Origin: Toxotes chatareus
Taxonomy: Eukaryota > Chordata > Actinopteri > Toxotidae
DNA length: 64,000 nucleotides
Reading direction: 5' to 3'
Assembly (NCBI GenBank): GCA_016801885.1
Contig: JAFBJY010000307.1
Location: forward strand, 124,001-188,000
Shown here: one piece after another, positions 33,893 through 45,800 of the stretch
Layout: each line of letters starts with the position of its first letter
Numbering within the stretch: the stretch's first letter is position 1
Program-made: the position numbers and the translations under genes
The notes under the pieces: generated by a model
Told to the model about the DNA's origin: nothing
What the model saw: the letters and a program-made list of their open reading frames with translations, nothing else
Databases searched by the model: none

Positions 33893-35142
33893 CAGGAAAA
33901 GAAACTGTGACGAGTGTAGAAGGCTGATCCTTGAAAATGTTTAAGTCCTGATGAACTTTACATGGTGAAATTACAGGATATGGTCTGTAACAGACATGGA
34001 CTCATGGGCCTCCTTCTCAGAGCAGGAGGAGCAGCTGATATTTCCTCTGAAGAAATGATGGAGAGGATGATTCATGTAAAACATTTGAAGTTCAGGTTTT
34101 AGTCTGTTGGAGAAACAGAATGTTCACTGAATAAAAGCTTTGTTACACTTTTTGATCCAAGCAGATAAAAACATTTTTCAAGTTGACCAACTAAATCACC
34201 ACAGTAACTGCAACTGTAACTACATTTTCTCTGTCTGAAGGTAAATGTTAGGAGTTGTAATGTTTTATACATCAGCACCACCTGTTGTTACCTGAGTTTT
34301 CTGATGTTTGTGTTTTTGTGGGGTTGTCGTGGAGTTGTTGTTAAACCTGAAGTTACTGTGCCAAACCCAAATCCTGCTTTGTAGTACAGGTCTCAGGCCT
34401 ATGGTCCTCCTCCAAAGGGAACTAGGTTCTTTATGTAAAACTGTACTTAAACGTGATCAATGCTTAAATGAAAGAGATTTCCTTGAAAAAATCCTTTTAT
34501 TTTGAAAAGCATGTACAAGTTGTTTGGAATCTAATACTTTTGTAGTGAAAAGTAACTCAGTACTTTTATTGCAGTGCTGCACTGAAACTCCAGTGTTTCC
34601 ATTTTCTGCTTCTTTATACTTTTACTTCACAACTTTTCAGAGGGAAATATTTCACTGTTTTACTACATTTATTTCACAGCTACAGTTACTTTTCAGATTA
34701 AGATTTGAAATAAAAAGCAAATGAGTCTGTTCTGCATGATCAGCACTTTTGACAGTTGAAGTATATTTTACTGATTACACTCGTGTACTTTTACTCAAGT
34801 GAAATTAGAAAGCAGGATTTTTAGACTGTGTCAGATAAAACCAGTGGATCTCAGTCTGTCTGTGTGTCAGTGAATGGAAATGCTCGTCCCTGGATCCTGT
34901 GTGCTGCTCTGAACTTCACTGCAGCTTCATGACCCCATCTAGTGGACTGACAGTGGAAGTACAGCAGCTGATGGCAGCTTCCTCTGCCTCACACTGCTGT
35001 CTGACTGCATTCAACTGACACTGATATGAAAGAGGAAAGAAGAGCCAATCAGTGGAGGAGCAGCTGATATTTCTACAGGACAAATGATGGAGAGGATGAT
35101 TTCAGTTGATGTGCAGATTAATGATTTGTGTTTTCTCTCCAG

Positions 35143-36540
35143 ATGAAGGTAGAAAGTGTGTGTGAGCTGATGTGGATGTGAATTCAGCATCATGAATCAG
35201 TGTGAGGACAGAGAGGAGGAGCCCTCCCTAAAAAGCAGTCTGTGTGGGGACCATGAGATCCAGACCAAAGCTCAGAGGTGAGATGAGGATCTCTAACTGT
35301 CCATGACTCTTCTCCATGTCAGAGCTCAGCACTCACATCACTGCACCATCATTATTCACACTCAAAGCTCTGTGTGTGTTATGTTGAAGGCCAGAGCAGC
35401 AGCACCCACCAGACTCTGCTGGACCTGGACCTGAACATGGACCTGAGCCCAGCTGTGTGTCCATGAAGAGTGACAGGTCAAATCGTCACCCAATTGATTT
35501 CAAAGGACAGCCTCCCTCTGCTGCAAAGAAGTGAGTTGCAGCTGAGTTTAAAATGTATCAGACAGCTGTCCTGTATAACTGGTCTTCTATGAAAGATGAA
35601 GTGATTGTGTTTTGTCTCCAGGCTTCATGAATGACACAGTATATGAACATGATCAGGCTGAAACACAGGCTTTAGTGGCAAAGTTGATGTTTCTCTTTTC
35701 AAGAAAAGCACTTCTTATGTTCTTATATGTGTCATTCAGATCAGAACTAAAACTCCCTGTAACTCAGCACCTATCCAGTTCCAGTGTTTGTGTTAGTGTC
35801 CTGTAGCAGAGGTGAGACTTCTGTCAAACCCAGTGTGAGTCCTTAAAACTCATCATTTAAAAGGTGGACTTGTTGTGATGACTCTAGGTCATGAGGTACA
35901 GAATTGATTGCTTGTTTCCTCTCATTGAGAATGTCACAGCACAGTAGTGTTTGCTTTAATCAGGACAGTCACCACAGAACATAAAAGCAGCTGTTGTTTG
36001 TGTACAAAGCATAAAACGCTCACAGATGCTGCAAACATAATGTGAGCTAATTCTTCATGATTCCTCCACAGAGTGGACCAGGAGAGCTCAGAGGTTCCCA
36101 GTGCTCAGTCTGCCCAGCAGCATCAAACACACCTGGACTCCATATTTATGGTCTGTACATGGACAACAACTACTTTGACATCTGTTGTGTTGGCAATAAT
36201 GTCCATGCTGCACTTTTAGAGCAGTGGATTGTCAGTGTGTCCAACATGGATCTGATGTTTGGCTCCATGGTTTTACTTTGATTGTGTCATTCATATAGTT
36301 TTCTGTTCCAGCTGCTGGAGGAGAACATTGTCACTTTTGTGAAGAAGGAGCTGAAGAAGATCCAGATGGTTGTGAGTCCAGATTACCCAGAATACTCAGA
36401 CAGTCAGAGGGAGGATGAGGAGATGTTGGACGGTGAGGATGAAGAGCAGAGGAGGAGCAGCAGAGAGGCTTTTGTGAAGATCACAGTGAACTTCCTGAGG
36501 AAAATGAAGCAGGAGGAGCTGGCTGACTGTCTGCACAGCA
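35143..36540 (+). CDS. N-terminal exons of NLR copy B
   Basis: The start MNQCEDREEEPSLKSSLCG at 35192 matches copy A and the known NLR-C leader. The 5'UTR part of this exon (from 35143) contains an earlier ATG opening a 12-codon frame that ends in TGA before the main start. Exon 2 codes a Pro/Gly-rich linker; exon 3 VDQESSEVPSAQSAQQ; exon 4 LLEENIVTFVKKELKKIQ followed by an acidic stretch and MKQEELADCLHS. All joins keep frame. Confidence 0.85.
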
Positions 36541-39500
36541 GTAAGAGGATTTCTCTATAGATTCAACATCATGGACAAATGGGACATTTACTAACGTCTC
36601 AAGACATGGAGGGACATATGTTCATGTGTGTTCTTTAGGGGGATGAACATGTCATGTTTTCTTTATGAATCAGTCATTGATGATGTTTCTTGTTTGTTCA
36701 TTCAGGACATGTTGCTGCAGTTTGTCAACGTAAACTTAAATCTACTCTGAAGAAGAAGTTCCAGTGTGTGTTTGAGGGGATCTCTAAAGCAGGAAACCCA
36801 ACCCTTCTGAATCAGATCTACACAGAGCTCTACATCACAGAGGGAGGGGCTGGAGAGGTCAATGATGAACATGAGGTCAGACAGATTGAAACAGCATCCA
36901 GGAAACCAGCCAGACCAGAAACAAGCATCAGACAAGAAGACATCTTTAAAGCCTCACCTGGAAGAGACGGACCAATCAGAACGGTGATGACAAAGGGAGT
37001 GGCTGGCATTGGGAAAACAGTCTTAACACAGAAGTTGACTCTGGACTGGGCTGAAGACAAAGCCAACCAGGACATGCACTTCACATTTCCATTCACGTTC
37101 AGAGAGCTGAATGTGCTGAAAGAGAAAAAGTTCAGCTTGGTGGAACTTGTTCATCAGTTCTTTACTGAAACCAAAGAAGCAGGACTCTGCAGGTTTGAAG
37201 AGGTCCAGGTTCTGTTCATCTTTGACGGTCTGGATGAGTGTCGACTTCCTCTGGACTTCCACAACACTGAGATCCTGACTGATGTTACAGAGTCCACCTC
37301 AGTGGATGTGCTGCTGACAAACCTCATCAGGGGGAAACTGCTTCCCTCTGCCCGCCTCTGGATAACCACACGACCTGCAGCAGCCAATCAGATCCCTCCT
37401 GAGTGTGTTGACATGGTGACAGAGGTCAGAGGGTTCACTGACCCACAGAAGGAGGAGTACTTCAGGAACAGGTTCAGAGAGGAGGAGCAGGCCAGAAGGA
37501 TCATCTCCCACATCAAGACTTCACGAAGCCTCCACATCATGTGCCACATCCCGGTCTTCTGCTGGATCACTGCTACAGTTCTGGAGGATGTGTTGAAAAC
37601 CAGAGAGGGAGGAGGGCTGCCCAAGACCCTGACTCAGATGTACATCCACTTCCTGGTGGTTCAGTCCAAACTGAAGAACGTTAAGTATGATGGAGGAGCT
37701 GAGACAGATCCACACTGGAGTCCAGAGACCAGGAAGATGATTGAGTCTCTGGGAAAACTGGCTTTTGAGCAGCTGCAGAAAGGAAACCTGATCTTCTATG
37801 AATCAGACCTGACAGAGTGTGGCATCGATATCAGAGCAGCCTCAGTGTACTCAGGAGTGTTCACACAGGTCTTTAAAGAGGAGAGAGGACTGTACCAGGA
37901 CAAGGTGTTCTGCTTCGTCCATCTGAGTCTTCAGGAGTTTCTGGCTGCTCTTCATGTCCATCTGACCTTCATCAAGTCTGGAGTCAATCTGCTGTCAGAA
38001 GAACAATCAACCTCCAACAGGTCTGAACTGTTCAGAGACAAAGCTGATCCAACACAGCTCTACCAGAGGGCTGTGGACAAGGCCTTACAGAGTCCAAATG
38101 GACACCTGGACTTGTTCCTCCGCTTCCTCCTGGGTCTTTCACTGCAGACCAATCAGACTCTCCTACAAGGTCTGCTGACACAGACAGGAAGTGGCTCACA
38201 GACCAATCAGCAAACAGTCCAGTACATCAAGAAGAGAGATTGAAGAGACTCCCTCTGCAGAGCAAAGCATCAACCTGTTCCACTGTCTGAATGAACTGAA
38301 TGATCATTCTCTAGTGGAGCAGATCCAACAGTCCCTGAGTTCAGGACATCTCTCCACAGATAAACTGTCTCCTGCTCAATGGTCAGCTCTGGTCTTCATC
38401 TTACTGTCATCAGAAAAAGATCTGGACGTGTTTGACCTGAAGAAATACTCTGCTTCAGAGGAGGCTCTTCTGAAGCTGCTGCCGGTTGTCAAAGCCTCTA
38501 ACAAAGCTCTGTAAGTGTATAGATAGTTGGATTTATTCATCATTATATAAAGACTCTGCTATTTCATTCCACAGGAGGGAAAATAAATTCCTCTCTGCTT
38601 TAATTTCTTATCATCATCTCTGAGCTCTGAGCTTCATCACATTGAATCTGAATTAAAATAATGGATCCTACATTAAAGAGCCAAGTCTCAGCTTTAATTT
38701 GAGCAGGTTGACATCAGTATAGAAAGAACTGTGTGGGAGATTCAGCCCTTTTATTGGTTCAAAAGTAACTGGACAAATACACATGAAACAAACTCATCAG
38801 ATTTAATATTTAGAGTAAAATCCTTTGCAGTCATTGACTGTAGTATCCATTATTATATTTTAAAATGAATGTGCTGAGATCCCAAATAACATATCATGTC
38901 TAACTGTCCAAATACTTACGGCCTTGACTGTACATGTCTGTTTATTACTGATTGTGTCATATTTAACTGTCATGTCTCCAACTTGTTGAGAATAAAACAG
39001 AAAGGATTTGAATCAGAGCCAATGAAAGATGATCATCAATATAGAAACTCCTCATTGGTTAGCAGGTGGATAAAGAGCTGATATTTCTGCTTCACTCAAC
39101 AAATCTGTGTTTGATGTTTGGCCCAGTTTTCAAATGCAGGTCTGTTAGTTTGCTGTGAGCTGCAGAGCAAACTGAGAGTTTTGTTCCTTTGATTGTCCTT
39201 TCAACACAAATGTTATTTGACTTTTTCTTCATTGTTTCCTCTTCAGACTGAGCAGCTGTAACCTCTCAGAGAGAAGCTGTGAAGCTCTGTCCTCAGTTCT
39301 CAGCTCCCAGTCCTCTAGTCTGAGACACCTGGACCTGAGTAACAACAAGCTGCAGGATTCAGGGGTAAAGCTTCTGTCTGCTGGATTGAAGAGTCCACAC
39401 TGTAGACTGGAGACTCTGAGGTCAGTTCACTGTCTGTTACTGTTGTAGATCTTATATCTTTAATCCACAACTGAACCTGGTTTATCTTCATCCAGAACTT

Positions 39501-39720
39501 GAATCCATTCAGTTGTCATGAATAACGTCTGTTGACTTCAATGAAACCTTCAGAACTCATACACTCGTATTTGTCACAGTCAGCAGACTAATGTTTTCTA
39601 AATGAAGTGCAGAAAATGTCCAGTGTGAGTTGTTCAAAGTCATTTTTATCACAACAATATACAGAAGATCCTCACAACTAATATTTGTGCCAATCAATTG
39701 AAAAACACTTGAAGTTCATT

Positions 39721-39762
<42 letters not shown>

Positions 39763-39863
39763 CGTTTTGATATTTAACACAAGTGTGGTAAATTGACTTG
39801 TTAAGCGTGTTAAGGTGCAAAGACTTAAAGGACCACACTGTTGGTTTATAGATAGATAGATAT

Positions 39864-39895
<32 letters not shown>

Positions 39896-42800
39896 ATTAA
39901 TAAGATAAAATAAAAAATAAAAACAGGGAGGAGAATATGTACAATAATATATACAATGTACAAAATATAACCTGTCAGGTGTGCCGTGTGTACATTTATA
40001 ATAGAAAAATAGAGCCATGGTTCTCTAATGGTGGTATGTACAGTTGTGCAGCAGTGTATAGTTATGTACACATAATATACATATACTAGGGGGTGTGCGA
40101 TATGACGATATTAGATCGTGAAGGATTAGAAAGTGTTGACGATCTGCCAGAGGAGAGAGATCGTATTATATAATCTATAGGACACATTCTATTAATTGCA
40201 GCTCTATGCTTGCGCACAGACGCACAAGAAGGTTTTTTTTTTTTCCTTGGGCAACTAACAGCCCGCTTCACGTGAACATGACCAACCAATCATGGCGAAG
40301 TATGAGCATTGCTGATTTATTTTTTTTTTTACTAGCCTCGCTGTTTTAGTCAAGCTGTAGCGGGTAGCCTTGGCCGACAACAAAAGTGAAAGCTTGGAGT
40401 TGGTCCCCAAAAGAAGTCCACTTCAGTCGTATGGCCAGTGTTGGGGAGTAACGGAGTTCATGTAACGCCGTTTCTGTCTTGGCCAACGCATTCCTGTCCC
40501 GGCTCTGTTTTGCCGGCTGCGGCTCAAGCTCTCGCTCCTGCTGCTCCTCGTCCGACTCCATTCTGACCGACTGATCAGGCGAATAGCTTGTTTATTTACG
40601 TTTGTTTTCGTGGAGCTGGGGCTTCTGGGAAACGCATCGGGTTGCCTTCATTCATTTAGAGAATAAACAAGTGAAACAGAGAAGTATCCACACGTAATCC
40701 ATTGATTTCAACAATGTAACTGTATTGAATACTGAATACTGTACTGAATACTGTCTATTTAAACTGTAACTGTAATGGAATACAGTTACTCATAATTTGT
40801 ATTCTGAATACGTAACGCCGTTACATGTATTCCGTTACTCCCCAACACTGCGTATGGAACTGGTTTGGGTTTTCTCCAAACGACAAAGCGCAAACAACTG
40901 TCATTTGTAAAGTTTGCACAGAGAAGGTTCGAGCTTCGGATGGAAACACAACGAACCTGTTTAACCACCTGAAGAGGCAGCATCCGAAACAATTAGCTGA
41001 GAGCCAAGCAGCGAGGCCAACCACACATCAGCCAGTGGTAACGGCTAAAGACATTACACAGAAACAACCAACTATAACACAAGCCTTTGATAAAAGCACG
41101 CTGTGTGAGAGAAGTAGCAAACGGTAGAAAGAGGTGACTCTTTTATCTTTAGGGCTAAGTTTTTACATAGAGAATAGTTTGGTTCTAAATTAACTTCACT
41201 GTAAAAATGAACTGATAAAATCGTGATCATGATTTTACCATTAACAAACCGTGATGTGATATTTTTGCCATATCACCCACCCCTAATTTCTCCTAAAGAC
41301 AGATCACATCTCTCTGATCACATCATGTTGAAAAGAATTCAACCTTATTGGTTTGTTAATTGTGTTTGTGCTCCATCAGTTTTGTGTTGACGACAAATCA
41401 TTATTCAGTCGTCTGCCACGCTCGTCTAAATATTTCATCCTTTCATATTTAAATATGTGCAGCTCTGATATTGTCAGTCCATTAGTTTCATTTGTACCTT
41501 TTGGTAAAAAGTCAGCCCATGTTGCATCTAATGGACGTGAAGCTAACAGCAGCAGGTAGCTCACAGAGAGAGATCATCTTTAGCAGCTGTCACTGTTCAC
41601 TGAGCTCAACTGGAGAAAAATATCCTGGAGTCAGAGAAAATCCTGGACAGTAAAAATGTTTTTCTAATGGAGACGGCCTCATGATAACTTAGTGGAGTCA
41701 GATCAGATCAGATCACACTGACACACTGTGGACTAGGGGTGTGCCATCTAGGTCACCTCACGATTCGATTCGATTACGATTCACAGTGCTACGATTAGAT
41801 TATTCCCGATTATCGATGCATCTTGATTAATCTTTTTTTCCCACATAGAATGTTTCTTTTCTCGGTTACTTGTAAAATAATGTATATTTTTACATATCCA
41901 TTCATTGAAGTAAAACACGTTTATCTTTTCTTTTCTAACTCCTCTGATAAAAGAAAAAGGCATTAGCTTGCACATGTAATGCCTGTTTCATTTATTGATG
42001 TAGATTAAAAACAATAATAATAATCTTAAAAATATATATTGTGTGGCTGTACTGACATGATTCTAATTAATTTTATTATGAACATATACATGAAAAAATG
42101 TTTAAAAAAAAGAAAAAAAAAATAGGAAAGGAAATTGAACATATTTCCACTTCTATTACAATCTGATATCTTGATTTACATGTCCAGAAAGTAATCCTTT
42201 TAAATCTTACTGTATGTGCATGTCAGCCAGATTGTTTCTCATATAGATTTTGGACACTGTGTGGTCACTGCGCGTATTCTTACGTTTCCAGTCAACAGAG
42301 TGTTGACAGAATGCAACACTCGGCGTTAACCCCTCAGTACAGAGCCGAGCAGTTCGCGTCGAGTTTCGCAGTTTTTTCACCAACGAGCACAGAGCCGTAG
42401 GCGGCCGCTTCGCCATGCTTGCATTGTTTTGAAGGGGGAGGGGCTTAGTCTGTGGAAGGGCTTGTTGTGCCACCCAGATTTGCTTCCCTCCGTGCAGTTT
42501 TCCCCAGACACACGTTCCTATTCCACACGAAAACAGCGTTGCACTCAAATTATGTCAAATTCAGCGATATTGCGCGTTAAAAATAGATTCCGTTTTAGTC
42601 GGCCAATTCCGCGATTCAGTGATCGCGGAAATCATAGGGCCCCATAATATGTCCGGGTGGCACGCGCTACTTTTTTTTCGTTCCGACCGCTGCACTTTCC
42701 TTCCGTTATTAAAAGAATCGATTTTTGAACATTTATGAATCGATTCTGAATCGTCAAGTGTTGCGTCACGATTAATCTATGAATCGATGAATCGGGCACA

Positions 42801-45800
42801 CCCCTACTGTGGACATTATGGAAGACTTACTGTGAGCACATGTTCTCTCTCTTCTTCTGCAACATTAAAGTCAAACAATGAAAACTGTGCAGGTCTGAGA
42901 GACAGTGATGAGAATCAATATTTCATGTCAAACACACACAGATAAGATTTGCTGAACCAGTGATGTGAAGAGCAAATATTTATCAAAACAGGTCCAAGTC
43001 TTTTCTCATCAAATGCTTCAAGTAAATAGAAACTTTCCTCTTTCATAATAACATGTTTTATAATTAATGTGTCATTACAGACTTTCTGACTGGACTCTCA
43101 GAGACTCACTGTAAAGTCGTGGCCTCAGCTCTGATGTCCAACAACTCCCACCTCACAGAGCTGGACCTGAGTGGAAACAACCTGCGGGGTTCAGGAGCGA
43201 AGCTGTTGTCTGCTGGACTGGAGAGTCCAAACTGTAGACTGGAGACTCTGAGGTCAGTCCACTGACCGGAGCTGTTGTAGTTTCCTGTAGATTCTTCATT
43301 GGTATCATTGACTGTAGTTTTAAATGGTCAGTGTCTTGAGAAGTTCTCAGTTATTCCAAATGGTTTTCCTTATGGCTCCAAATAAAAGTCAAAGACTTGA
43401 GCAGGGTTTATTTAAAGGGCGACAGGAGCAAAGTCATGATGGGGACATGTTGGACAGGACAGTTTTCAGCTTCCAGAGGTTGATGTTGTGGTCCATCAGT
43501 CAGTGAAGGTGAGGCTGCAGAGTGTGTGAGGGACATGAATTCTTCTGGAGCTTCTGGAGAGGAGAAAGGACTCTCTGTTGTAATGACTACAAAAAGAGGG
43601 CAGCTGAGACCAGTCACAGTGTTTGGGATTTAGAGCAGGTACACACTGGATATAGATGTGAAAAAGCTGCTGTTTCCTAACAAATCCCACTTTATTTAAC
43701 AATCATCTGACTGTTGAATCTCTGAGAAATAAAAACATGGAGTGAATGAAGAGATCTTTGGATGACAGAGTTTAGGAAAGTTTTCAAAGCTCTGTTATGA
43801 ATGAAAACCACTTTGTGCTCAGTCTCTGTTGAGTTGAATGAATGTTTTCGTTGTGGATCCAGGAAATAGACTCTACACATGAGAGACATGATAGAATGTG
43901 TTGAACAGCTCCTTTCTCCACCAGCCTATGATACCAAACTGCAGTGAGGACAAGCTCAGCGGGAGTCTGTTCTCTGAGCAACTAATTCCAGTAAGAGCAG
44001 TTTCCAATGAGCAGATCTCACACACTGACAAACTACAGTCTCCATGACTGGGGCGTCTGGGGTCAAAGGTCAGAACCACCCTCAGGACTTATTACAGAAG
44101 ACAGTGTAACAGTGATTCATCAATGTACAGATACATGTCAGTAAATGTTTACCACACTCCATGAAGATCAAAGTGCAGCAAAAGCTCAGATCTTCTGCTA
44201 CAGCTGCTCATTTCTACCTGTCAACAGGTGCAGAGCTCTTCAACAAACAGGTTTTACACCTGGTTAAAGTCATAGAGGTGATGATGATGAACGACACCAT
44301 AAAATCTGATGTTTGTAAAAAGGCTGGAAGCTGTTTCCAAACAGAGCTGTGAAGCTGAGAGTTGAAGGACGACACCAACAACTGCTTTAATCTGCATCTG
44401 ACATCTGACTGTTGTTTTCAGATCCAGCTGTGAACATGTGGACTTCTCATTTTAACTGCACAAACCTACTGAGCTACTAAATATATTGATCCTCTAATGA
44501 CAGACCTGACTGATATGAATCTGTGTTGACATGAACAGGTGTGTGAATGTTGTGGTGACATGTGGATGATGTGTGTAGAAGGCTGACATGATGATAATCC
44601 ACAGCAACAGAAGGACACAGTCACTCTGCTCATGTTAGAGAGAAGCTCATTGATTAGGACACATCTGATTGGATTATCAATGATTTTCATCTTCATCTGT
44701 TCCTTTATTCAGGTTGAGTCTCTGCAGTTTGTCAGAGATCAGCTGTGCTTCTCTGGCCTCAGCTCTGAAGTCCAACCCCTCCCATCTGAGACACCTGGAC
44801 CTGAGAGGAAACAACCTGCAGGATTCAGGAGTGAATCATCTGTGTGGTTTTCTGCAGAGTCCAGACTGTGGACTGGAGACTCTGAGGTCAGACTCCATTG
44901 TTTACTTGTGTGCTGAGATGAATATGATGTGAAAGTTGTGCTTTATTCAGTATTTATTAGGTCAAATCTCCTTCAGAATTTCTAACATTCAAAGTGTGAA
45001 ATGGTTGAAAGGAAGTTGTGAAAGTGCTGACTGATTTTCAAAGTGATTTTTAAAGCTTTGAAAATGATTTGGATTCTGACTCTTACAGTCCACATTGACA
45101 GTGTCAGCAGTTTGACTGAGTTGAGCTTGTGTTATTCACAAAGTCTCATTGAGATCAGGATGTTTGACAAGAACTGATCTGTACAACACGTGTGAGCAGG
45201 TCTGAAGGCACAAGTGTTCATAGCTGCTCCCAATGGCCTCACTCACAGGCACAGTGAAAAGCCTGCTGTCACAGAGAGGACATTTTCACACAGTGTCTCC
45301 TGAAGACATTCATAGAGCTACACTCAGCTGCTGAGCTGAACAGGGACACAAATATTTGTGGAACCAATGAAAACAGAGCAGAGAGAGAAGTTCAAACCCT
45401 GGCTCCTTTCTCAGCTCCACACAGCCGACCAATCACTGAGCCCACTGGGTGTCAACGTCCCACTGTGTCTTTGTCACAGGGACACAAACTGTGGGACACA
45501 GACCCCCTAAGCTGACACCCACCAGGAAGGTGGGGCCAGGAATCCCAGAATGCAATGCTGGAACAGCAGATTCAAATGTGTGAGCAGAGAGTGTTGGATG
45601 AAGCTGAACTTGCTTTGGACCAAAGACACATGACTGGAATGTGATGAAATGTCTCATTCAACACACTGCACATGTGCTGAATGTCTGCAGCTTCTCAAAC
45701 TCTCAACACAAACTTCAGTCACACTCAAAACATCAAAGGCTCAAACTATTATTTCACACAATATGAAAGATTTCATTTGAAACCTTAGTGAACACTTTGA

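Noticed and set aside
35612..35806. 64-codon frame in an NLR intron, shared with 14651-14845
   Set aside because: It joins in the wrong phase (stop after a few codons), and the surrounding introns are equally similar, so conservation reflects recent duplication.
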